A stretch of 64,000 bases of DNA. Source: Pseudoselenomonas ruminantium. Lineage in GTDB: Bacteria > Bacillota > Negativicutes > Selenomonadales > Selenomonadaceae. Made by a program: the position numbers and the translations under genes. Positions 1-7,854 of the stretch are shown piece by piece. Numbering within the stretch: the first letter of the stretch is position 1; each line of letters starts with the position of its first letter. Below the pieces are notes generated by a model. That model made no database searches. It saw only the letters and a program-made list of their open reading frames with translations, and was not told the DNA's origin. The stretch is from NCBI RefSeq assembly GCF_900113715.1, contig NZ_FOQK01000014.1:17026-81025 (forward strand), in the 5' to 3' direction.

Positions 1-1
1 G

Positions 2-226
2 GGCATCCTGGCGATGGCCAATACGGGCATGCCACATACGGGCGGCAGCCAGTTCTTCATCACGCTGGCCAAGACGCCGTGGCTCAACAATCATCATACG
101 ATTTTCGGCAAGGTCGTAAAGGGCATGGATGTTGTCCGCGACATCGGCCATACGCAGACTGGTTTCCAGGATCGTCCGGTCCATGACGTCGTGATGGAAA
201 AAGTCACCATCAAAGAAGCAGAATAA
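2..226 (+). CDS. Peptidyl-prolyl cis-trans isomerase, cyclophilin type (3' end only)
   Basis: C-terminal 74 residues of a cyclophilin whose start lies before the window. Visible family signatures are [16 protein letters not shown], the conserved strand-loop lining the active site, and the downstream [14 protein letters not shown] block. The protein catalyses proline cis-trans isomerisation during protein folding. The reading frame is open to the left edge, so any signal peptide cannot be judged. Its stop codon TAA shares its last base with the ATG of the next gene, so the two are translationally coupled. Family assignment is firm; exact substrate and location are unknown. Confidence 0.9.
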   Translation, partial: GILAMANTGMPHTGGSQFFITLAKTPWLNNHHTIFGKVVKGMDVVRDIGHTQTGFQDRPVHDVVMEKVTIKEAE

Positions 227-510
227 TGGCTGCTGCCTACACCTATATCCTTGTATGTGGGGACGGCAGCCTCTATACCGGTTGGACGAATGACCTGGAA
301 AAACGGGTAAAGACGCACAATGCCGGGCAGGGCGCGAAGTATACGCGCTCGCGCCTGCCTGTGCGTCTTGTCTATTTCGAGGCCTTTGCGGACAAACGCG
401 AGGCGCAGAGCCGTGAGTATCAGATAAAGAAGCTTACGCGTGCACAGAAGCTGGCGCTCATTGACAAGGGTTCAAAAAATAATTATAATGAATTAGTTAC
501 CATAGAATAA
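226..510 (+). CDS. GIY-YIG nuclease domain protein (YhbQ/UPF0213 type)
   Basis: A 94-residue single-domain GIY-YIG protein. The core motif appears as YTYILVCGDGSLYTGWT near residues 4-20, followed by the conserved arginine region (LEKRVKTHNAGQGAKYT) and a late glutamate in the REAQSREYQIKKL helix. This small family has the nuclease fold of UvrC and homing enzymes; its members are thought to act on DNA, but the physiological role is poorly defined. The start overlaps the stop of the cyclophilin gene (TAATG). A strong promoter for greA-lysS lies inside the 3' end of this gene. Confidence 0.85.
   Translation: MAAAYTYILVCGDGSLYTGWTNDLEKRVKTHNAGQGAKYTRSRLPVRLVYFEAFADKREAQSREYQIKKLTRAQKLALIDKGSKNNYNELVTIE
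461..489 (+). promoter_or_regulatory. Sigma-A promoter for greA-lysS
   Basis: Consensus -35 TTGACA at 461-466 and consensus -10 TATAAT at 484-489, separated by 17 bases. It lies within the end of the GIY-YIG coding region, about 50 bases upstream of greA. Both hexamers match the consensus exactly, so greA-lysS probably has its own strong promoter. Confidence 0.75.
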
Positions 511-540
511 TCATATGAATTTGCAAAGGGGCGTTTCTAC

Positions 541-1017
541 ATGGCAGATAAAAAGGTCATGCTGACCGAAGACGGCTATAATAAACTGGTGGAAAAAGTA
601 AACTATCTCAAGAGCGTACGCCGCATTGAGATTGCCGAGCGCCTGAAGGCAGCAATTGCCCTCGGTGACCTTTCGGAGAACTCCGAGTACGATGATGCGA
701 AAAACGAGCAGGCCTTCCTCGAGGGTGAGATCCAGGAACTCGAGGCCAAGATCCGCAACTCGGACATCATCAAGGCCGGCAGCGGCGACGTCGTCCAGAT
801 GGGCTCGAAGGTTGTCGTCCTCGATGTGGAATTCGCCGAAGATGGTCCGCAGACGTTCATGATTGTCGGTTCGACGGAGGCTGATCCGGACGAGGGCAAG
901 ATTTCCAATGAGAGCCCGCTCGGTCAGGCACTGCTCGGTCAGAAGGTCGGCACGACGGTTGACGTGCATGCGCCGGCTGGCATCATCCAGTACAAGATTG
1001 AAGAAATCAAAGGCTAA
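541..1017 (+). CDS. greA: Transcription elongation factor GreA
   Basis: 158 residues, the normal length for GreA. The N-terminal coiled coil (about residues 10-75) carries the acidic tip ALGDLSENSEYDDAKNEQ that enters the RNA polymerase secondary channel. The FKBP-like C-terminal domain ends with LGQALLGQKVGTTVDVHAPAG. GreA stimulates transcript cleavage in backtracked RNA polymerase. It starts at ATG 541 after AAAGGGGCG and is followed 33 bases later by lysS, with which it probably shares a transcript; a greA-lysS pairing is common in Firmicutes. Confidence 0.97.
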   Translation: MADKKVMLTEDGYNKLVEKVNYLKSVRRIEIAERLKAAIALGDLSENSEYDDAKNEQAFLEGEIQELEAKIRNSDIIKAGSGDVVQMGSKVVVLDVEFAEDGPQTFMIVGSTEADPDEGKISNESPLGQALLGQKVGTTVDVHAPAGIIQYKIEEIKG

Positions 1018-1050
1018 GAATCGCAGGAATAGATAGGAGAATTCGCTTTT

Positions 1051-2979
1051 ATGGCAGAGAATAAGGAAAATCAGCAGGGCCAGGAGCAGGATCTCAACGA
1101 GATGCTCAAGGTCCGCCGCGAGAAGATGGAAGCGTTCAAGGAAATCGGTGTAGCTCCGTTCGGCCATCGCTATGAGGTCACGGACTATGCTGCCGACATC
1201 AAGGCAAAGCATGATGGACTTGAAGGCGACGAAGAAGGGCCGGAGGTAACGATCGCTGGCCGTCTTATGGCTATCCGTGGCCATGGCAAGGCTTCGTTCT
1301 GCACGCTTAACGACCGCACGGGTAACATCCAGGTCTACTTCAAGGTCGACGTGCTCGGCGAGGAGAAGTACAAGCAGCAGTTCCGCAAGCTCGATATCGG
1401 CGATATCGTCGGCATCCGCGGCGTCGTCTTCAAGACGCATCGCGGCGAGGTCACGGTACGTGTTGAAGATTTCGATCTGCTGAGCAAATCCCTGCGTCCG
1501 CTGCCGGAGAAATTCCATGGCCTGCAGGATGTCGATATCCGCTACCGTCAGCGCTATCTCGATCTCATCATGAACCAGGATGTCCGCGACACGTTCCGCA
1601 AGCGCACGCAGATTATCCGCGCAGTCCGCGAGTATCTCGATGCGCGTGACTATCTGGAAGTGGAGACGCCGGTCCTGTCGACGATTGCCGGTGGTGCAGC
1701 GGCCCGTCCGTTCATCACGCATCACAATACGCTGGGCATCGACCTCTACCTGCGCATCGCCACGGAGCTCAACCTCAAGCGCTTGATCGTCGGCGGCCTT
1801 GACCGTGTCTATGAGATCGGCCGCATCTTCCGCAACGAGGGCATGGATGTCCGCCATAACCCGGAGTTCACGTCCATCGAGTTCTATCAGGCCTTTGCTG
1901 ACTATCAGGACATGATGGACCTGACTGAGGGCATCGTGGCCAATGCCGCAGAGAAAGTCCTCGGCACGACGGTCATCAACTACCAGGGCGTCGAGATCGA
2001 CCTTTCAAAGGTAAAACGCATCAGCATGAACGATGCGGTAAAAGAGGCTACGGGCAAAGACTTCATGGCTTGCGAGACGGTCGAAGAAGCCCGCAAGCTG
2101 GCCGATGAGATCGGTGTGCCGTATGAGCAGCGTCATGGCATCGGCGGCATCCTCAACGCTGCGTTTGAGGAAAAGGTCGAGGAGACGCTGATGCAGCCGA
2201 CCTTCATCACGGGGCATCCGACGGAAATCTCGCCGCTGGCAAAACGCAACGCTGACGACCCGCGCATCACGGACCGTTTCGAGTTCTTCATCTATGGCCG
2301 CGAGCTGGCCAATGGCTTTACGGAGCTCAACGACCCGATCGACCAGAAGGGCCGTTTCGAGGATCAGCTCAAGCAGCGTGAAGCTGGCGACGATGAAGCC
2401 CATGGCATGGACGAAGACTTCGTCACGGCCCTGGAGTACGGCCTGCCGCCAACGGGCGGTGTCGGTATCGGCATCGACCGTCTTGTTATGCTGCTGACCG
2501 ATGCTGCTTCGATCCGCGATGTCCTGCTGTTCCCGACGATGAAACCGCTGGGGACGCCGGCACCGCTGGCTGAGGCACCGGCAGCTGCTGTACCGGAGAA
2601 GATTGACTTTTCGAAGGTTGAGGTCGAGCCGCTTTACGAGGATATGGTCGACTTCGATACGTTCTGCAAGTGCGACTTCCGCGCCGTCAAAGTCAAAGAC
2701 TGCGTTGCTGTCAAGAAGAGCAAGAAGCTCCTGCAGTTCACCCTCGATGATGGCACGGGCACGGATCGCACGATCCTTTCCGGCATCCATGCCTTCTACG
2801 AGCCGGAGCAGCTCATCGGCAAGACGCTCATGGCCATCGTCAACCTGCCGCCGCGTGCCATGATGGGCATTGAGTCTTGTGGCATGTTGATTTCCGCCGT
2901 CCACACGGAGGAAGGCGAGGAGAAACTGCACCTGCTGCAGCTCGACCCGCATATCCCGGCTGGCGCAAAAATGTGCTGA
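1051..2979 (+). CDS. lysS: Lysyl-tRNA synthetase (class II) with C-terminal tRNA-binding domain
   Basis: 642 residues, about 140 longer than a typical bacterial LysS. Residues 1 to about 500 form the usual enzyme: an OB-fold anticodon-binding domain, motif 2 ([20 protein letters not shown], around residue 258) and motif 3 ([12 protein letters not shown], around residue 470). After an Ala/Pro-rich linker, residues about 532-642 ([18 protein letters not shown] through [18 protein letters not shown]) match the Trbp111/MetG C-terminal tRNA-binding fold. That appendage usually increases tRNA affinity; here it is inferred to do so for tRNA-Lys. ATG 1051 follows GGAG. The stop is immediately followed by the heptad cluster of the next gene. 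Confidence 0.95.
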   Translation: MAENKENQQGQEQDLNEMLKVRREKMEAFKEIGVAPFGHRYEVTDYAADIKAKHDGLEGDEEGPEVTIAGRLMAIRGHGKASFCTLNDRTGNIQVYFKVDVLGEEKYKQQFRKLDIGDIVGIRGVVFKTHRGEVTVRVEDFDLLSKSLRPLPEKFHGLQDVDIRYRQRYLDLIMNQDVRDTFRKRTQIIRAVREYLDARDYLEVETPVLSTIAGGAAARPFITHHNTLGIDLYLRIATELNLKRLIVGGLDRVYEIGRIFRNEGMDVRHNPEFTSIEFYQAFADYQDMMDLTEGIVANAAEKVLGTTVINYQGVEIDLSKVKRISMNDAVKEATGKDFMACETVEEARKLADEIGVPYEQRHGIGGILNAAFEEKVEETLMQPTFITGHPTEISPLAKRNADDPRITDRFEFFIYGRELANGFTELNDPIDQKGRFEDQLKQREAGDDEAHGMDEDFVTALEYGLPPTGGVGIGIDRLVMLLTDAASIRDVLLFPTMKPLGTPAPLAEAPAAAVPEKIDFSKVEVEPLYEDMVDFDTFCKCDFRAVKVKDCVAVKKSKKLLQFTLDDGTGTDRTILSGIHAFYEPEQLIGKTLMAIVNLPPRAMMGIESCGMLISAVHTEEGEEKLHLLQLDPHIPAGAKMC

Positions 2980-2981
2980 AT

Positions 2982-3077
2982 GGTCAAACTTGACATTTGA
3001 CTTTTGACCGGTCAAATCTGACTTTTGTTGGATTTGACCGGTCATTTTATTTGACTTGTCAACTGGTATGATATAAT
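2982..3077 (+). promoter_or_regulatory. RGTCAAA heptad cluster and promoter of the helicase gene
   Basis: Six exact copies of RGTCAAA, on either strand, lie within 75 bases: 2982-2988 (+), 2996-3002 (-), 3003-3009 (-), 3010-3016 (+), 3033-3039 (-) and 3050-3056 (-). The pair at 3003-3016 forms the perfect palindrome TTTGACCGGTCAAA. A -10 TATAAT lies at 3072-3077, with TTGACT at 3051-3056 as the likely -35 (15-base spacer, short). RGTCAAA is the half-site of the class III heat-shock repressor CtsR, but canonical CtsR sites are direct repeats with a period of about 10, which these are not. The regulator is therefore inferred. Confidence 0.55.
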
Positions 3078-3128
3078 AGGGCGTGATAATGGTACGGGAA
3101 ATGCTTGTCATAAAAGAGGTGTTTTGTC

Positions 3129-6100
3129 ATGAAGAAAGATTTGGCGCCGGGTATATATGAACAGGTCATCAACGAGGGAATTGCTCAAGGCTTGACAAAA
3201 ATCGATATGAGCCGTGTCCAAATTGATGCGATGGATATAGAAGAGGCTTCAGGGATACTGACGGGCTATTTAAAGGAAATCATTAAGAAGGGCTTGGATC
3301 ATACAGCGGATCAGCATGACAAGGCAGAGCGGCTTAGGGCACAGATTGCACTGGCTAATGATATTATTGCGTTGATAAAGGCCAGAACCGAAAATGAGGA
3401 TTTGCAGGATGAACTCGTGGAGGGGGCAGGTAAGCAGCTTTTGGGAATTGCACCGGAAAATTCGTTGCAGCAGGTGAAAAAGAAGTGTGAGTTGCCGCGC
3501 CCAGAGACTTCATTGATTGAAACCTCGCTCTTCACTGGGGCGCAAAAAGAGCCCTCGATGTTTCATGAATTGAAAAAGGAAATCTTATCTGCCGACCGCA
3601 TTGATATGTTGGTGTCCTTTATCAAATGGAGCGGGCTGGTCATGATTATGGATGAGTTGGAAACTTTTTGCCAACGTGGTGGACAGTTGCGGCTGATTGC
3701 CACCTCGTATATGGGGGCAACAGATGTAAAGGCCATCGACAAGTTGGCAGAGCTTACGAATTCCTCTGTGCGCATTTCTTATGATACGAAGCGTACGCGC
3801 CTGCATGCCAAGGCGTATGTTTTTTATCGGGATACCGGTTATGACACGGCTTATATCGGTTCTTCCAATTTGTCGCATGCGGCTATCTCCAATGGGCTCG
3901 AATGGAATGTCAAGATTACGGCGTATGATTCTCCAGCGACTATGGAAAAGGTAAAGGCGACCTTTAATTCCTATTGGCATGCACCGGAATTCGAACCTTA
4001 TACCCAGGCAGACCATGACTATTTGAATGAAGCCATTGAGCGGGAACGGCACCCGGATTGCTTCCGTGAGAAAGCCAGCACGTATTTATTTACCATTCGT
4101 CCCTATGCGTATCAGCGTCAGATGCTGGATGAACTTCAGATTGACCGCAAGATTCAGGGAAATTTCTGCAATTTGGTGGTGGCGGCAACAGGAACGGGAA
4201 AAACGGTGCTGGCAGCCTTTGATTATAAGCGGTTTTGTGAGCAAAATCCTGGAAAGCCCAACCGCCTGCTTTTTATCGCCCATCGCGAGGAAATTTTAGA
4301 TCAAAGCCGCCAATGCTTTCAGGCAATTTTACAGGATGCAAATTTCGGCGGGAAATTTGTGGGTACATCGAGGCCGCAGACCCAGTCGGAATTCGAGCAT
4401 TTATTCATGTCGATTCAGACTTTCAATGCGCAGGCTTGGTATCATAAGACAACGGCAACTGCTTATGACTATATCGTAATTGACGAAGCCCACCATGCGG
4501 CATCGCCTTCCTATCAGGAATTACTTAGCTACTACCAGCCTAAAATCTTATTGGGACTCACGGCGACGCCGGAGCGCATGGATGGGCAGGACATTACCAA
4601 GTATTTTGGCGGACATATCGCCACGGAGCTTCGGTTGCCTGAGGCTATTGAGCGGGGGATGCTTTGCCCCTTTCACTATTTTGGCGTCACCGATGTGGTA
4701 GACTTGTCTTCGCTCCAATGGGAGCGCGGCAGTTATCGCCGGAGTGAGCTGAATCGTGTCTACGTCTTTGAACATGAAAAGGCACGTCGGCGGGCCCATT
4801 TGATTATCCAGAGTGTCAAGCGCTATGTCACTAATCTTATGGAAGTTCACGGCGTTGGGTTCTGCGTTTCGCGGGAACACGCTAAGTTTATGGCCGATTT
4901 CTTTAATGAACAGAATATCCCATCTATCGACTTGTCGGGGCTTAGCCAGGATGACGTGCGGCGGGAGGCTAAAACTGCCTTGCAGCAAGGAAAAATCCGG
5001 TTTATTTTTGTGGTGGATTTGTACAATGAGGGTGTGGATATTCCCAATATCGATACGATTTTGTTTTTGCGGCCCACAGAGTCCCTTACCATTTTCTTGC
5101 AGCAGCTCGGCCGTGGTCTGCGGCTGGCCGATGACAAGGATTGTTTGACGGTGCTGGATTTCATTGGACAGGCCAATAAAAAATATCGCTTTGAGGAAAA
5201 GTTCCGGGCTTTGCTGGGAAATACCCGCCGCGGGGTAGCAGAGGAAATTCGCACGGGGATTACTTCGGTGCCCCATGGCTGCTACATTCAGCTTGAAGAA
5301 AAAGCCCAGCAGTTTGTACTGGATAATATCAAAGGGCAGTTGAATAATAAACGGGGCCTGGTGCAGAAAATCCGGGAGTTTTTCCAGGAGGCAGGACAGC
5401 CTCTGACGTTGGAAAACTTCTTGCGCTACTACAAGCTTGATATTGCCAAAATCTATCGAAAGGGTGCCAAGGAGTCCTTTCATCGTCTTTGCGTACTGGC
5501 GGAGGCGTTGCCGAATTTCGTGGAACCTGAGGAAGAAAAACTTACGGCGGCTTGCTTACGGTTTGCTGCCATTGACTCAGCCGAGTGGCTGCGGTTCTTA
5601 TTGCGGATTTTGCCGGAGCTTCCGCGTCTTTCGGCGAATCGTTTCTCTGTCCGGGAAGAGCGGCTGCTGCAGATGACCTATTATACGATTTGGAACGACA
5701 GCCTTGCGGAGGAATCGGCACGGGAACAGATTTATGAGCGGCTGCAAAGTTTGGGGGAAAATCCGACCATGTTAGCGGAGATTCAGGAAATTGCCGCTTA
5801 TCGTCTAAAGCATTTACAGGTCATTGGGATGCCGAACCGGTTGTCCTTCGACTGCCCACTGGAAGTGCATTGTCACTATACCCGTGACCAGCTCTGTGCG
5901 GCCATGGATATGTTTAAACCGACAACCCTGCGGCAGGGTGTTTATTATCACAAGGAAAAACATTGTGATATCTTCCTTATCACACTAAACAAGAGTGAAA
6001 AGGATTATTCGCCTTCGACGATGTATCAGGATTATTCGATGAGTGAGTGGTTATTTCACTGGGAGTCGCAGAGTACGACTTCCGATACTTCACCGACAGC

Positions 6101-6317
6101 CCAGCGTTATTTTCAACATAAAGAAAACAAGCATCAGATTTTGCTATTCGTTCGTGAATACAAGGAAGATGCTTCGGGAGCTGCGCCCTTTATGTTCCTT
6201 GGCACAGCTAATCACGTCAGCCATTCAGGCAGTAAACCGGTGCAAATTATATGGAAGCTCGATGACCCAATACCAGCAAAGTTCTTGAATACGACGAATA
6301 AGCTGGTGGTGGAATGA
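3129..6317 (+). CDS. PLD nuclease-like/SF2 helicase/DUF3427 protein (restriction-like)
   Basis: 1062 residues in one chain. A phospholipase D-like domain (about 150-310) contains RLHAKAYVFYR and IGSSN, the HKD-type catalytic pattern. A superfamily 2 helicase follows: Walker A ATGTGKT near residue 354, DEAH near 451, LTATPER, and motif VI QQLGRGLR near 658. The remainder to the C terminus fits DUF3427. Such proteins are usually annotated as DEAD/DEAH helicases related to type III restriction subunits and are suspected of defence or DNA repair roles; none is proven here. The gene stands alone, has no methylase partner, uses codons that look less GC-rich than its neighbours, and sits between core genes, which suggests acquisition by transfer. 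Start ATG 3129 follows AAAGAGGTG. Confidence 0.88.
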   Translation: MKKDLAPGIYEQVINEGIAQGLTKIDMSRVQIDAMDIEEASGILTGYLKEIIKKGLDHTADQHDKAERLRAQIALANDIIALIKARTENEDLQDELVEGAGKQLLGIAPENSLQQVKKKCELPRPETSLIETSLFTGAQKEPSMFHELKKEILSADRIDMLVSFIKWSGLVMIMDELETFCQRGGQLRLIATSYMGATDVKAIDKLAELTNSSVRISYDTKRTRLHAKAYVFYRDTGYDTAYIGSSNLSHAAISNGLEWNVKITAYDSPATMEKVKATFNSYWHAPEFEPYTQADHDYLNEAIERERHPDCFREKASTYLFTIRPYAYQRQMLDELQIDRKIQGNFCNLVVAATGTGKTVLAAFDYKRFCEQNPGKPNRLLFIAHREEILDQSRQCFQAILQDANFGGKFVGTSRPQTQSEFEHLFMSIQTFNAQAWYHKTTATAYDYIVIDEAHHAASPSYQELLSYYQPKILLGLTATPERMDGQDITKYFGGHIATELRLPEAIERGMLCPFHYFGVTDVVDLSSLQWERGSYRRSELNRVYVFEHEKARRRAHLIIQSVKRYVTNLMEVHGVGFCVSREHAKFMADFFNEQNIPSIDLSGLSQDDVRREAKTALQQGKIRFIFVVDLYNEGVDIPNIDTILFLRPTESLTIFLQQLGRGLRLADDKDCLTVLDFIGQANKKYRFEEKFRALLGNTRRGVAEEIRTGITSVPHGCYIQLEEKAQQFVLDNIKGQLNNKRGLVQKIREFFQEAGQPLTLENFLRYYKLDIAKIYRKGAKESFHRLCVLAEALPNFVEPEEEKLTAACLRFAAIDSAEWLRFLLRILPELPRLSANRFSVREERLLQMTYYTIWNDSLAEESAREQIYERLQSLGENPTMLAEIQEIAAYRLKHLQVIGMPNRLSFDCPLEVHCHYTRDQLCAAMDMFKPTTLRQGVYYHKEKHCDIFLITLNKSEKDYSPSTMYQDYSMSEWLFHWESQSTTSDTSPTAQRYFQHKENKHQILLFVREYKEDASGAAPFMFLGTANHVSHSGSKPVQIIWKLDDPIPAKFLNTTNKLVVE

Positions 6318-6377
6318 AGAACGGATAGCGAATCGAGGAGATTGTGGATAGAGGCAAATCCTCAACCGCGACAGATG

Positions 6378-6393
6378 TTGACAAGTCAACTGG
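6378..6393. repeat. Palindrome TTGACAAGTCAACTGG, echoing the upstream copy
   Basis: The 16-mer TTGACAAGTCAACTGG differs from TTGACTTGTCAACTGG at 3051-3066 in only the two central bases. The two copies flank the helicase gene in direct orientation. Function unknown; it could be a regulator site or a mark of insertion. Confidence 0.4.
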
Positions 6394-6405
6394 CTGGAAA
6401 TTGGG

Positions 6406-6440
6406 GGGGTTCTTTTTCAAGGACAAAATAAAAGAACCCC
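6406..6440. terminator. Terminator-type hairpin after the helicase gene
   Basis: GGGGTTCTTTT (6406-6416) pairs exactly with AAAAGAACCCC (6430-6440). The second arm can instead pair with a third copy (CGGGGTTCG, 6526-6534), giving a competing, larger hairpin. It probably ends transcription from the helicase gene and from thiT on the other strand. Confidence 0.5.
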
Positions 6441-6534
6441 GAAGACTCAAGGATGTGTACTGCCCCCCATAAGTTAGACCTAGAAAATCTAACTTTATGG
6501 GGGCACTACATGTATGTGAGCCTTTCGGGGTTCG
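6434..6534. terminator. Outer terminator stem split by an inserted hairpin
   Basis: The left arm GAACCCCGAAGACTCA (6434-6449) is a near-complement of the right arm TGAGCCTTTCGGGGTTCG (6517-6534). The right arm ends one base before the thiT stop codon on the minus strand. Between the arms, where a short loop would be expected, lies the 55-base IS3-like hairpin at 6456-6510. Confidence 0.5.
6456..6510. repeat. IS3-family-like terminal inverted repeats joined as a hairpin
   Basis: Left arm TGTACTGCCCCCCATAAGTT and the reverse complement of the right arm, TGTAGTGCCCCCATAAAGTT, are near-identical; both run on into AGA. They are separated by only about nine bases and there is no transposase. The pattern TGTACTG-C-rich-AAGTTAGA resembles the ends of IS150-group IS3 elements (recalled family knowledge, not searched). 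It may be a miniature element, a decayed IS, or an abutted IR-IR junction. Confidence 0.45.
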
Positions 6535-6535
6535 T

Positions 6536-7063
6536 TTATTTTGATAGGACGAGTTCTGCCGTCAGCCGTTTGAGCGGCAGCAGTCTTAAGATCAGGCAGC
6601 AGATGGCAAAGTCGGGGACTAGCGTTGTGGCGTTGTAGGTAGCGGAGTAGAGGATCGGTGACATGCCCTCGGGGGCATAGGCGGCAAAGAAGATGACGCC
6701 GGAAAGGAAATGGCAGAGGAATTTCAGGGTGAAGGCAGCTGTGACGCCGAGATAGAGATGGCTGCGGAACAAGGCGACGATGGCCATGACCATGTAGGGC
6801 AGGGGATAGTCGAGCAGCACCTGCACCGGATGATAGATGAAGGGATTGAGCAGCAGGCCGATGAGGCCGCAGAGGAAGCCGGCGAGCAAGGTGATCTTGC
6901 TGCCATGGGTGCGGGCCAGCAGGATCAGCGGCACCATGGTGCCCAGGCTGATTTCACCGCCCTGCGGCAGCTGGAACAGATGGAACTGGGCGAGGACAAT
7001 CGTGATGGCTGACATCATGGCAGCCTGTATAAGGATGCGTGTGGAAAGATTCTTATGATTCAT
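6536..7063 (-). CDS. thiT: Thiamine ECF transporter substrate-binding subunit ThiT
   Basis: 175 residues, almost entirely hydrophobic, with about six membrane segments. The family signature is clear: GGEISLGTMVPLILLA, then NPFIYHPVQVLLDYPLPYMVMA, then HFLSGVIFFAAYAPEGMSPILYS. These match the YuaJ/ThiT S-component, which binds thiamine and works with a shared EcfA-EcfA'-EcfT energising module that is not encoded here. ATG 7063 follows AAAGGAGTGACCT. The gene is monocistronic on the minus strand. The leader is too short to hold a TPP riboswitch, unlike many thiT genes. Confidence 0.9.
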   Translation of the reverse strand: MNHKNLSTRILIQAAMMSAITIVLAQFHLFQLPQGGEISLGTMVPLILLARTHGSKITLLAGFLCGLIGLLLNPFIYHPVQVLLDYPLPYMVMAIVALFRSHLYLGVTAAFTLKFLCHFLSGVIFFAAYAPEGMSPILYSATYNATTLVPDFAICCLILRLLPLKRLTAELVLSK

Positions 7064-7095
7064 ATTAGGTCACTCCTTTGGGAACAATATCTTCT

Positions 7096-7125
7096 ATTAT
7101 AACGCAAAAAGCGAAACGCTCACAA
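7096..7125 (-). promoter_or_regulatory. Promoter of thiT
   Basis: Read on the minus strand: -35 TTGTGA (7125-7120), 18-base spacer, -10 TATAAT (7101-7096). The start of transcription would be about 30 bases before the thiT ATG. Confidence 0.55.
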
Positions 7126-7161
7126 TGGTTTTGCCGCGATTGTGCTGAAAGCTATCAGACA

Positions 7162-7190
7162 TTGAGGTTTTCCGCGTAATTTGGTATGAT
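7162..7190 (+). promoter_or_regulatory. Promoter of the cobalamin operon
   Basis: -35 TTGAGG at 7162-7167 and -10 TATGAT at 7185-7190 with a 17-base spacer, about 50 bases upstream of cbiT. No adenosylcobalamin riboswitch fits in the short leader. Confidence 0.55.
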
Positions 7191-7239
7191 AGATACGTAT
7201 TGTTATAAGACAAATCAGAATGATGCAGGAGGCTTGGCG

Positions 7240-7818
7240 ATGGATTATTTGGGTCTGGATGATGAGGCTTTTATCCGCAAGAATGTGCCGATGACGAAGC
7301 AGGAGATACGCATCCTCAGTTTGGTCAAGGCGAGAATCAAGCCGGATGCGGTCATTTACGACATCGGTGCTGGTACGGGCTCGCTCTCCATCGAGGCGGC
7401 CCGCATGGCGCCGCAGGGGACGGTGTATGCCTTGGAGCGCAATCCCGAGGGCGTCAGTCTCATCCGTGCCAATGCGGCGAATTTCTCCGTGGGCAATCTC
7501 AAGGTCATGGAGACGGAGGCGCCAGCTGGCATGGAGAACCTGCCTGCGGTGGACACGGTGTTCATCGGGGGCAGTGCGGGCAGGCTGGCGGATATCCTTG
7601 CGGTGGTGACGCCGAAGCTCAAGGCAGAGGGGCGCATCGTGCTCAACTGCATCACGGTGCAGACGCTCATGCAGTGCATCGAGTATATGCGCAGCCATGC
7701 GGATATCTATGCGTATGAGGCGATACAGGTGCAGATCAGCCGTCTGCAGCAGGTGGGGCCGTATGATATGGCTAAGGCCTTGAACCCCATCTATATCGTG
7801 ACCTGCTGGAAGAAATAA
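7240..7818 (+). CDS. cbiT: Cobalt-precorrin-6B C15-methyltransferase (decarboxylating), CbiT
   Basis: 192 residues from ATG 7240, chosen because GCAGGAGG sits just upstream; an earlier in-frame ATG at 7186 has no ribosome-binding site and overlaps the -10. The SAM-binding motif reads VIYDIGAGTGSLSIEAA (about residues 36-52), after the typical N terminus DDEAFIRKNVPMTKQEIR. CbiT methylates C15 and decarboxylates the C12 acetate in the anaerobic corrin pathway. It is the first gene of the cobalamin operon. The companion C5 methyltransferase CbiE is not fused and is not in the window. Confidence 0.93.
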   Translation: MDYLGLDDEAFIRKNVPMTKQEIRILSLVKARIKPDAVIYDIGAGTGSLSIEAARMAPQGTVYALERNPEGVSLIRANAANFSVGNLKVMETEAPAGMENLPAVDTVFIGGSAGRLADILAVVTPKLKAEGRIVLNCITVQTLMQCIEYMRSHADIYAYEAIQVQISRLQQVGPYDMAKALNPIYIVTCWKK

Positions 7819-7854
7819 CAACAATCAGATACTTGACGGAAGAGGGAATTGGAT

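Noticed and set aside
7064..7239. Possible cobalamin or TPP riboswitch between thiT and cbiT
   Set aside because: Both leaders are too short and lack the conserved boxes (for example GCCACTG of the cobalamin switch).
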